A stretch of DNA of 8,168 nt from Spirochaetales bacterium (GTDB lineage Bacteria; Spirochaetota; Spirochaetia; DSM-27196; SLST01), in contig SLST01000485.1 in NCBI GenBank assembly GCA_007130265.1, positions 1-8,168 on the forward strand. Reading direction: 5' to 3'. This document shows positions 1 to 6,168 of the stretch, one piece after another. The position numbers were made by a program, and so were the translations under genes. Every line of letters starts with the position of its first letter. Within the stretch, counting starts at the first letter, position 1. Below the pieces are notes generated by a model, which did not search any database, was not told the DNA's origin, and saw only the letters and a list, made by a program, of their open reading frames with translations.

Positions 1-1208
1 CCGTAGAATGATCCGTCCTCGAGGCGCAGGCAGGTGGGGCTCTTGAGGATCGAAATATTCGCTGATACCGCGTCGATCACCTGCCGTGGCAGCGTCGATG
101 CGAAGAGCGTGTCGCGAAAGAGACGCGTCTGCTCCTCCAGGCGCGCCCAGTTCGCAAGTGCGTACGTTGCGCTCGCCGCGGAATCTTCAAAGAGCGTCGC
201 ATAGTAGTTGCGCCACGTCTTCGGCCCGGGAGCAGACCCGCACGCCGGTCCGCCATCCTGTCCACAGCACGCGCTCCCGTCTCCACCCGCGCCCCCTTCG
301 GGCTCCTTCCAGTACGCGGAACAGTTCGGCACGTTCCAGGCAAGAACGAACCGCGCGGAGACCGATTCGCCGGGCCCGGCGCGAAGCCGCGCCGCGATCG
401 TGCCGTGGTCGTTGGACGTCACGTCGGTGGGCGTCGCGTCCGCCGGCGCCGCGTCCGCGTACGTGCGCTCGACAAGTCGACCGGGAGCGCAGAAATCGCG
501 CCAGTAGACGCCCAGGTTGTCGAACCACCGGCCGCGGTACCAGTACTCCTGCGCAGAAGCGTCGTCCGCGTCGGTCGCGACGGCGAAGTCGCTGTAGGCG
601 GGGTCGGTCGCCGGCAGGCCGCTCTGCATCGCGAGCAGCGCGGCGTTCTCGGGACGGGTGAAGCGGTTCGTCGAGAAGGCGCCCGGGTTGCGGACCGTGA
701 AGCCCACCGTGAAGTCGAGCGGGCCGTCACTCGTATTGACGACGGTGACGGTGAAGAAGGCGGCAGGAATGCTCGAGTCGCGATCGTTGTGCGGGATGAA
801 AGGGTTGAAGGCGCTCAGCGTCACCGTACCCGGGAAGGCCGGGTCCTCGAACGCGACCTCCGCGATGGGAAAGCCTCCCGTGAAGACGGACGAACGAAAA
901 TGGGGCAGCCCGCTCAGCGTCTCTCGCGCCACGCCGAACCCGATGCCGGCAAACGGCGCCGACCCGCTACCGCCGTACGGAGGCGCCACGTCGCCGTGAA
1001 GCACACGAGCGTCGAGCACCTCTCCGTCCCGCTCGGCCTTGACCGCGAAGTGACTGAACCCGTTTCTCGATCCCTTCGCGGGCCGGTTGAAGACCTCCCA
1101 GTCGACGAGGTGTCCGGCCCCGCCGAGGCCGATGCACCCGCTGCCGATCCCTCCGAGCGGAAAGCTTATCTCACGCGCCTTTCGCCCTGAGTAGCGAATC
1201 GGTTTCAT
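1..1208 (-). CDS. GH116-type glycoside hydrolase (glucosylceramidase/beta-glucosidase-like), N-terminal part, cut by window edge
   Basis: Minus-strand frame open from an ATG at 1208 to the window edge (402 full codons), with a strong AAGGAGG site five bases before the start. The N-terminus ISFPLGGIGSGCIGLGG (residues 14-30) followed by DWEVFNRP (36-43) is the signature opening of the GH116 / GBA2-like N-terminal beta-sandwich domain. Further family-like blocks are WNVPN (291-295), WRNYYATLF (332-340), TRLFRDTLFASTLP (361-374) and NISILKSPTCLRLEDGSFYG at the visible end, the linker into the (alpha/alpha)6 barrel. The catalytic Glu and Asp of GH116 lie in that barrel, beyond the window, so activity cannot be judged. 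Family members are retaining beta-glucosidases, beta-xylosidases, glucosylceramidases or beta-N-acetylglucosaminidases; the substrate here is not predictable. No signal peptide is seen, so it is probably cytoplasmic. A Gly/Cys-rich insert occupies residues about 304-328. Last visible gene of the leftward operon, 10 bp after the heparinase-like gene. Confidence 0.88.
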   Translation of the reverse strand, partial: MKPIRYSGRKAREISFPLGGIGSGCIGLGGAGHLVDWEVFNRPAKGSRNGFSHFAVKAERDGEVLDARVLHGDVAPPYGGSGSAPFAGIGFGVARETLSGLPHFRSSVFTGGFPIAEVAFEDPAFPGTVTLSAFNPFIPHNDRDSSIPAAFFTVTVVNTSDGPLDFTVGFTVRNPGAFSTNRFTRPENAALLAMQSGLPATDPAYSDFAVATDADDASAQEYWYRGRWFDNLGVYWRDFCAPGRLVERTYADAAPADATPTDVTSNDHGTIAARLRAGPGESVSARFVLAWNVPNCSAYWKEPEGGAGGDGSACCGQDGGPACGSAPGPKTWRNYYATLFEDSAASATYALANWARLEEQTRLFRDTLFASTLPRQVIDAVSANISILKSPTCLRLEDGSFY

Positions 1209-1221
1209 GCGAACCTCCTTA
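1209..1221 (-). promoter_or_regulatory. Shine-Dalgarno site overlapping the stop of the upstream gene
   Basis: On the minus strand the heparinase-like gene ends in TAA and the same bases begin the ribosome site of the GH116 gene: TAAGGAGG, then TTCGC, then ATG. The terminating ribosome stops on the site used for the next start, which implies a common mRNA and probable translational coupling. The overlap also fixes the GH116 start codon at 1208. Confidence 0.8.
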
Positions 1222-3561
1222 CGCTTGACCGAGCGGCGGGAACACCTCGATCCTGGTCGCAAGGCGGTAGTCCTCCACCGGTCCGGTCGCGAAGCCGATC
1301 ACGTTCACCGGGCGCAGCTCGCCGTCGACGGAGACCGCCTCGCAGATAGACGATGCCGGCGTCCAGCCTGCAGGGCTGATACGCACCTGCGCGCGTCGTG
1401 CCGTGATGAGAAAGCCGTCTCCGTCTTGCTCCACCGGCGCGAGCGTCTGGTAGAGGACGGCTACGCCTCCGACGGGTCCCGCGAAGCTGCCCGAATCGGT
1501 CACGAGGTACTCAGCCGGGTCGTCGGACACCACCTCGCGCGTCGCCGCCGTATAGAGCCCCTCTTCCCAGGCGCCGGTGTCGTCGGACACGATGCGAAGC
1601 CTCCCGTCCTCCAGGCTTGCATGCTCGAGGCTGCCCCCATACCCGTCGCGCATCAGCTGGCAGTACCAGTCGCCTTCCGCGTCGAACGGCACCGCCATCG
1701 AATGCCGGTCGCTGCGTTTCATCATGACTGTCTCGGGATTGGAGTAGACGGCGCTGCCTCGCTCGATGAGGATCGCCTCGTCGGCCACCTCGAGCACGAG
1801 GCTCCCCTTGTCGGCATGGCAGTGCCCGCCATAGACGGGACCCGTGGCGTAGTGGAAGTTCACCATCCCGATGCCGGGAGCCTCTCTGCGGCACTGCACC
1901 TGCCCCGTATCCGGGAGCACGGCGAAGCGTTCGGGCGGCTCGAGCCCGGCCTCCGGCAGACCTGTCACCTCAGGCGCGAGCGTCAGCCAGAAGAAGTCGG
2001 GCTCGGCTTCCGCCGTCCGCAGAAGCACCGCGTAGTTCCTCTTCCATTCAGGATCGTCGGCGAGCAGACAGTAGGCGGCAACCACGCCCATCTGGTACCG
2101 TGCCCCGGGATGACAGTCGTTGACCGGGATGACGAGGGTGCCCTTCCCCTCGAGCGAATGCATCGCAAGCGCGTACTCCCCGGTCCTGCGCAGCGACGGA
2201 GTCGCATACTCCTTGAGGCCCTTGCCGAAGTGACGCCCGAGCAGGTAGAACTCCTGCACCGCCTCTTCGAACGTGTAGTTCCAGTACCCAGGCCCCTCGA
2301 GCGTGCCGCCGTCGGGCAGGACGTAGTTGTCGACCATCTCCACGAGGTCGTCGGCCGCCTCCGCTATGCGCGATGCGTACCGAGGATAGTATTGAGCAAG
2401 CGCGAGCAGCCCGTGGATCCGACCGCTGTTGAAGTGGAGCCCCTGGTTCATGTGCCGGATGTACTCGATCCGCATGAAGTCGGACTCGAGCCTGGGCAAC
2501 CCCTTGATCGCCATCGCGTCGAGCACGATCTCGCGGCCGCAGGGGGTGAACAACGACCCGGCCCAGTCGAGCACGAGGGCACAGCCTTTCAGGTACGAGC
2601 CCTCGGTGAAGCTGCGGTGGTGCCACGTCGCGCCCGGGAACGAGCCCATGATCGACTCGGTCCATTGGCCACAGTGCGCGATGGAAAGCGCCATCCGCGC
2701 CGCCATGCGTCGCATCTCCTCGCGCCGCTCAACGAGCCCCACGAAGGCGAGGGTTTCCATCTCACGGAAGATCTTCGGTCTCGTCATGTCGCGGTCCCGG
2801 CACCAGCGTCGGTCCGCCCAGGGAACGTATTCGCCGATCAGCGACTCCGGGTCGATCTCGAGCGCCTTCTCGGCCGCGCTCCTCATCCGTGAGAAGGCAG
2901 ACGCGTACGGCTGCGAACGGACGATCTCGCGCAACCGCTCGAGCCCCCGGGCGTCGAAGTAGAGACCCAGCTCGGGACCATCGTCCGGACTCCCGGCCCC
3001 AAGAAGCCCTTTCCACTCTGCGTCGTACGGCGAGGTCTTCGCCTCCATTGCTTCCTGTCGGGCGCGGTTGCTCACTCCGAGCCACTCGATGAGGATGTCC
3101 GCCGGTTGACGGCGGGTGAGCGAGAACGAAAGCCTGATCCGGTCGAGTCGGCTGCCCCTCAGCGGCATGTCGAGCTCGCCGGTGTTCGAGTACCCGGGCC
3201 TTGGTTCGCACAGAGTCTGCCAGCGTCCGTCGATCTCTGCCTCGACCTGGAGCGTGACCCATTCGGGAATCGACGCGAACACGCGGAACACGTCGTAGCA
3301 TGCGATCTCGACACCGCAGGGGCGCTCGAGGATCACGGCGGGACCTCCCGCCGAGCCGCCGGCCTCCTGTGCCACCGGTGCCCGAGAGATCACCACCTGC
3401 AGACCGCACCACCCCTGGGACACGGTGGCGCGTGCGTCCGGATGGACGGACACGTCGTACTCGGACAGATAGGGGTACTTGTCCGTCCGGTGGTCGCTAC
3501 TCCCGCCGTCCCACAGCGGCTCCATGATCGCCTCAGCCTCGTTGATTGCTACCAGTCGCAT
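1219..3561 (-). CDS. Heparinase II/III family protein (polysaccharide lyase-like)
   Basis: Protein of 780 residues. The ATG start lies five bases after AAGGAG. Residues 1-165 look like an all-beta N-terminal module (possible carbohydrate-binding or discoidin-like sandwich; inference). From about 198, GLYFDARGLERLREIV resembles the start of the alpha-helical toroid of heparinase II/III and alginate lyases. Within the toroid are HFNSGRIHGLLALA (376-389) and DGGTLEGPGYWNYTFEEAV (417-435), the DGG..EGP.YW.Y block typical of heparinase II-type lyases. The C-terminal beta domain has GGHCHADKGSLVLEV (578-592) and DRHSMAVPFD (618-627), matching the family H-x-H-x-D-x-G and H-N/S-T/M-x-V blocks. Candidate catalytic or metal residues are Tyr426/Tyr429, His580, His582 and Asp584. 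Known relatives cleave uronate polysaccharides by beta-elimination (heparin, alginate, oligo-alginate). No signal peptide is seen, so it probably acts on imported oligosaccharides. Middle gene of the leftward operon. The substrate is unknown, and some family members have not been shown to be lyases. Confidence 0.85.
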   Translation of the reverse strand: MRLVAINEAEAIMEPLWDGGSSDHRTDKYPYLSEYDVSVHPDARATVSQGWCGLQVVISRAPVAQEAGGSAGGPAVILERPCGVEIACYDVFRVFASIPEWVTLQVEAEIDGRWQTLCEPRPGYSNTGELDMPLRGSRLDRIRLSFSLTRRQPADILIEWLGVSNRARQEAMEAKTSPYDAEWKGLLGAGSPDDGPELGLYFDARGLERLREIVRSQPYASAFSRMRSAAEKALEIDPESLIGEYVPWADRRWCRDRDMTRPKIFREMETLAFVGLVERREEMRRMAARMALSIAHCGQWTESIMGSFPGATWHHRSFTEGSYLKGCALVLDWAGSLFTPCGREIVLDAMAIKGLPRLESDFMRIEYIRHMNQGLHFNSGRIHGLLALAQYYPRYASRIAEAADDLVEMVDNYVLPDGGTLEGPGYWNYTFEEAVQEFYLLGRHFGKGLKEYATPSLRRTGEYALAMHSLEGKGTLVIPVNDCHPGARYQMGVVAAYCLLADDPEWKRNYAVLLRTAEAEPDFFWLTLAPEVTGLPEAGLEPPERFAVLPDTGQVQCRREAPGIGMVNFHYATGPVYGGHCHADKGSLVLEVADEAILIERGSAVYSNPETVMMKRSDRHSMAVPFDAEGDWYCQLMRDGYGGSLEHASLEDGRLRIVSDDTGAWEEGLYTAATREVVSDDPAEYLVTDSGSFAGPVGGVAVLYQTLAPVEQDGDGFLITARRAQVRISPAGWTPASSICEAVSVDGELRPVNVIGFATGPVEDYRLATRIEVFPPLGQA

Positions 3562-3573
3562 GCTGTCTCCTTA

Positions 3574-4728
3574 CTATCGCTCTACGAGATCGACCATCGT
3601 TTCATAATTCCGCAGTGCGAGCAAGGAGAGCTCCCGGCCGTAGGGGCAGGAGGAGGGCATCAGCACGAAGCCTCTGCCGGCCCCGGCCGTACCCTGTTCG
3701 AGAGCCCGCTTGACTGTCTCCGCGAACTGCGGGGTCGGCAGCGTCTCGAGATCGCTCGCCTCGATGTTCCCGAAGAGCACCATCTGCCGGCCGTAACGCT
3801 CGCGCACCTCGCGGAGCTCGACATCACCCTGCGGAGGCGGCTCGATCGGGTCGAGCCCGTCGACTCCCATCGTGGCAATGTCGTCGAGAATATCGCGCAG
3901 GTTCCCGTGCGAGTGGATCCTCGCGTACCCGCCGTGACGCTGGATCGCCCTGACCATGGGCTCGACGTACCGGCAGACGTACTCGCGAAAGAGGGCGGGT
4001 GGGAGGTAGGGCGGCGACGCGTACTCGGGCCCGTAGATCCGCCACAGCCGCCCGGGAAGCGCGGCGGAGACCGCGCGCGTCTTCTCGAGGAGGGGCACGG
4101 AAAGCCGCTCGAGGAGCTCGTGGAAGAGCCGCTGCTCGGTCAGCGCGATGACCGTGTACTCCTCCATGGAGAAGAGCGACGCAGCAAAGCAAAGTGGGTC
4201 GGCCGTGTCGATCATGACGATGCCGCTCTCGCCAATCGCCTCTTCGGCCGCGATCACCGACGCGGTTTCGACGGTCGCGTCGGCCGCGCCGGCGTAAGTG
4301 GCGGCGTCGCCGGTCGCGAGCAACGAGACGTACGCGCGCAGGTCGTCGACGTCCTTCAGCAGATGCTCGTCGGTCCAGACCGTGTCGATGTCCCGGTCGC
4401 GCCGAGTCCGCCGCGTCAGCACCCGGTCTGCGGCGCGCACGCGCTCGATCGTGTACCGGCTCCCACTCCGCTCGGACGTCTCGCGCCGCGTCGACTCGTG
4501 TACCGGCCGGGGCCGGGGCGTGCTCACAGCGACTCCCCGCATGACGATCCGGTCGGTCCGGTCGCGGGCGAGCTCGATCAGCGGGCGCCATGAGGGATGC
4601 GAGTAGATGTTGAAAGGCTCCGGGTCTTCCGGATCCTGGTCGAGCCCGTTGATCTCGTAGAACGAGACCGCCGGACGGTCGACGAGCTCGCCACGAAGCG
4701 TCGCCATGAGTCGCTCGCGACGGGTCAC
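3574..4728 (-). CDS. URO-D-fold protein 1 (uroporphyrinogen decarboxylase / corrinoid methyltransferase-like)
   Basis: Protein of 384 residues from a GTG start. I chose the GTG because MTRRERLMATLRGELVDRP is the usual opening of this family (M-T-x-R-E-R...L-x-G-E-x-V-D-R), GGAG lies five bases upstream, and any longer frame would run into the divergent gene. Other family features: CFAASLFSMEEY (180-191), the helix after it with LLERLSVPLLEKT (205-217), and IHSHGNLRDILDDIATMGVDGLDPIEPP (271-298) leading to RYGRQMVLFGNIE (311-323). Real HemE proteins decarboxylate uroporphyrinogen III; this protein is too divergent, and its context is sugar catabolism. The same fold carries zinc thiolate methyltransferases (MtaA, MtbA, CmuA) with an H-x-C...C site. 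Here the site reads His272-Ser-His274 with Cys361 in MPSSCPYG, so a variant metal site is possible. First main gene of the leftward operon, 12 bp before the heparinase-like gene. Fold confident, reaction unknown. Confidence 0.82.
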   Translation of the reverse strand: MTRRERLMATLRGELVDRPAVSFYEINGLDQDPEDPEPFNIYSHPSWRPLIELARDRTDRIVMRGVAVSTPRPRPVHESTRRETSERSGSRYTIERVRAADRVLTRRTRRDRDIDTVWTDEHLLKDVDDLRAYVSLLATGDAATYAGAADATVETASVIAAEEAIGESGIVMIDTADPLCFAASLFSMEEYTVIALTEQRLFHELLERLSVPLLEKTRAVSAALPGRLWRIYGPEYASPPYLPPALFREYVCRYVEPMVRAIQRHGGYARIHSHGNLRDILDDIATMGVDGLDPIEPPPQGDVELREVRERYGRQMVLFGNIEASDLETLPTPQFAETVKRALEQGTAGAGRGFVLMPSSCPYGRELSLLALRNYETMVDLVER

Positions 4729-4775
4729 GAGAGCTCCGCGAGTGCATCGACTACCGCCACGTTGATCGGTTCCAT
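4725..4775 (-). CDS. Possible 16-codon leader ORF overlapping the URO-D start
   Basis: Minus-strand ATG at 4775 opens a 16-residue frame, MEPINVAVVDALAELS, ending in a TGA that overlaps the GTG start of the URO-D gene (GTGA, four-base overlap). A GGGAG sequence sits five bases before its ATG. The overlap is the arrangement usual for translationally coupled gene pairs, and the URO-D ribosome site (GGAG) lies inside this small frame. It may be a leader peptide, the remnant of a shortened gene, or chance. No residue run suggests amino-acid attenuation, and I recognise no family. Confidence 0.35.
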   Translation of the reverse strand: MEPINVAVVDALAELS

Positions 4776-4788
4776 GAAGACTCCCGGG

Positions 4789-4820
4789 AACAGTCAAACC
4801 CGGACGTCTGTAAGAGTCAA
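4789..4820. repeat. Direct repeat AA(C/G)AGTCAA, possible operator half-sites
   Basis: AACAGTCAA at 4789-4797 and AAGAGTCAA at 4812-4820 differ in one base and are offset by 23 bp, close to two helical turns. They sit on one face of the DNA between the leftward leader start and the rightward promoter candidate. This suits a dimeric regulator reading direct repeats, but a nine-base near-match could be chance. Confidence 0.35.
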
Positions 4821-4837
4821 GATCGCACCCGGCAAGA

Positions 4838-4866
4838 TTGCATCGCGAGCAGCGAACCTCTATCAT
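4838..4866 (+). promoter_or_regulatory. Candidate sigma-70-type promoter for the enolase-superfamily operon
   Basis: TTGCAT (4838-4843) and TATCAT (4861-4866) are separated by exactly 17 bp. The -10 matches TATAAT at five of six positions; the -35 matches TTGACA at only three. The predicted transcript would begin near 4873, about 13 bases before the ATG at 4886 and right at the AGGGGG ribosome site, which is tight. Plausible but unproven. Confidence 0.42.
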
Positions 4867-4885
4867 CGCGGCAGGGGGCAGCCTC

Positions 4886-6145
4886 ATGAACACACCGGTA
4901 ATCAGGGACGTCGAGCGAATCTGGGTGTCGGTTCCGCTCAAGCCGCGTCACGCGCGGCATCTCACCCGGGAGAACTGGGACTGGACGGTCTTCGAGATTA
5001 TCCGCCTCACTTCCGACACCGACCTCGTCGGGTGGGGCGAGACGATGTGCTACTACACTTGGGGCCGCGTGCCGCAGGAGCAGATCGAGCGGGTGAAGGG
5101 GCGCTCGCCGTTCGAATTCCTCGGCGACGACCGGCTGGGCGCGGGGCTGCAGATGGCCGCCTACGACCTCGCTGCGAAGGCGCTGGGGCTGCCGGTCTAC
5201 CGGCTTCTCGGGCCGAAGGTCCGCGACTTCTGCCCCATCTCGTGGTGGACGAACGATATGTCGACGGACGACTGGCTCGAGGAGATGCGCGAGGCGCTCA
5301 GCCTTGGCTACATGGGGGCTAAGCTCAAAGCGCGTCCGTGGCGCGATTTCCGCGCGCAGATCGAGGCGCTTGCGCGCATCGTGCCGAGCGACTTCCGGTT
5401 CGACGCCGACTACAACTCGTTCCTGCGCGACTCGGCGCACGCGGTACCCTATCTCCTCGAGCTGGAGAAGATACCCGCCGTCGCTTTCCACGAGACGCCG
5501 ATTCCCCAGGGCGACGTCGAGGGAAACGCCGCGATACGGCGCAAGGTCTCGCGCCCGATCGCGATGCATTACGGCACTCCGCCCATCCAGACGGTGGTGC
5601 GCGACGAGGTGTGCGACGGATTCGTCGTCGGGGGTGGAGCCGGGCGCATTCTCCGCGACGCGTCGGTCTGCGCCGAGCTCAGCAAGCCGTTCTGGCTGCA
5701 GATGGTGGGCACCGGCATCACGACCGCCTTCGCGCTTCACCTGGGCTCGGGACTGGCCAACGCCACCTGGCCTGCGATCACCTGTCATGAAATCTACGAG
5801 GACGACCTTCTCACGGGCGGCATCCCGGTCGCGGGCGGCTACTCGGCGGTTCCCGAGGCTCCGGGGCTGGGGGTGGAGATCGACGAAGCGGCAATCGCCC
5901 GGTACCGGGTGGATGAAGGATTCCGCCCGCCTGCACCGGATGCGCTCTACCGCGTGAGGTGGCCGTCAGGCGGTGAAGTGGTCTACCGCGTGGGCAAGGA
6001 GGGCGTCTGGGACGACTTCGCGGCGGGAAACCAGTTCCTCTTCCACGAGGGGGTCGAGCTCGAGGTCGTAGCGAATGACGAAAGCCGGGAGTGGCGGGAG
6101 CTGCACGCCAGGTGCGAGAGAGGGCCGGTGCGGCTGGAGCGTTGA
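4886..6145 (+). CDS. Enolase-superfamily protein, mandelate racemase/muconate lactonizing enzyme-like
   Basis: Protein of 419 residues. The ATG at 4886 is preceded by AGGGGG seven bases away. The N-terminal capping domain (about 6-110) has VERIWVSVPL and LVGWGETMCYY, then LQMAAYDLAAKALGLPVYRLLG (88-109), a classic superfamily block. In the barrel, Lys146-Leu-Lys148 (AKLKARPW) is the K-x-K acid/base motif, D-x-N is at 175-177 (FDADYNSF), and Glu203 (FHETPIPQGD) is the second metal ligand. Where the third ligand is expected (after RPIA) the sequence reads MHYG with His228, and the usual His-Asp dyad is not apparent (VVGGGAG, WLQMVGTG). AFALHLGSGLANATWP (281-296) is the usual late-barrel block. 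Residues about 345-419 form an extra C-terminal segment. Superfamily enzymes abstract a proton alpha to a carboxylate; many are acid-sugar dehydratases, which would fit the glycan context, but the specific reaction cannot be named. First gene of the rightward operon. Confidence 0.85.
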   Translation: MNTPVIRDVERIWVSVPLKPRHARHLTRENWDWTVFEIIRLTSDTDLVGWGETMCYYTWGRVPQEQIERVKGRSPFEFLGDDRLGAGLQMAAYDLAAKALGLPVYRLLGPKVRDFCPISWWTNDMSTDDWLEEMREALSLGYMGAKLKARPWRDFRAQIEALARIVPSDFRFDADYNSFLRDSAHAVPYLLELEKIPAVAFHETPIPQGDVEGNAAIRRKVSRPIAMHYGTPPIQTVVRDEVCDGFVVGGGAGRILRDASVCAELSKPFWLQMVGTGITTAFALHLGSGLANATWPAITCHEIYEDDLLTGGIPVAGGYSAVPEAPGLGVEIDEAAIARYRVDEGFRPPAPDALYRVRWPSGGEVVYRVGKEGVWDDFAAGNQFLFHEGVELEVVANDESREWRELHARCERGPVRLER

Positions 6146-6168
6146 CGGGCTGGAAAGGAGACAGTGAG

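Larger units (their letters stand above)
4776..4885. promoter_or_regulatory. Divergent control region between the two operons
   Basis: This 110 bp spacer separates the leftward URO-D/heparinase/GH116 operon from the rightward enolase/creatininase operon and must carry both promoters. It is visibly more AT-rich than its flanks. It holds a good rightward promoter candidate (4838-4866), a direct repeat (4789-4820) and a short hairpin, CCGGG at 4784-4788 against CCCGG at 4799-4803, whose left arm overlaps the leftward ribosome site. A shared regulator binding here would couple the two operons; no regulator gene is in the window. Confidence 0.6.

Noticed and set aside
405..1190. Plus-strand frame of 261 codons opposite the GH116 gene
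   Set aside because: The opposite strand reads as a continuous GH116 N-terminal domain with a strong ribosome site; this frame has no recognisable features.
1207..2892. Long plus-strand frame (561 codons) opposite the heparinase-like gene
   Set aside because: It is antisense to a gene with clear family motifs, is Arg/His/Pro-rich, and has no family-like blocks; typical shadow frame in GC-rich DNA.
3106..4593. Long plus-strand frame (495 codons) opposite the URO-D and heparinase-like genes
   Set aside because: It spans two real minus-strand genes and their junction, and its composition is that of an antisense shadow.
4792..4820. TTGACT on the minus strand as a -35 box for the leftward operon
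   Set aside because: At 16-18 bp downstream there is only another TTGACT-like stretch and no -10 match, so I kept it only as a direct repeat.
4729..4941. N-terminal extension of URO-D protein 1 to an ATG at 4941
   Set aside because: It would overlap the divergent gene and its promoter region, and the extra residues do not resemble the family; similarity starts at the GTG at 4728.
4817..5788. Minus-strand frame of 323 codons opposite the enolase-superfamily gene
   Set aside because: Antisense shadow; the plus strand carries the K-x-K, D-x-N and Glu motifs.
3562..6168. Shared 10-mer AAGGAGACAG before the heparinase-like and creatininase genes as a regulatory repeat
   Set aside because: It is mostly the Shine-Dalgarno core plus a few bases, and the distance to the ATG differs (5 versus 8), so chance similarity is the simpler reading.
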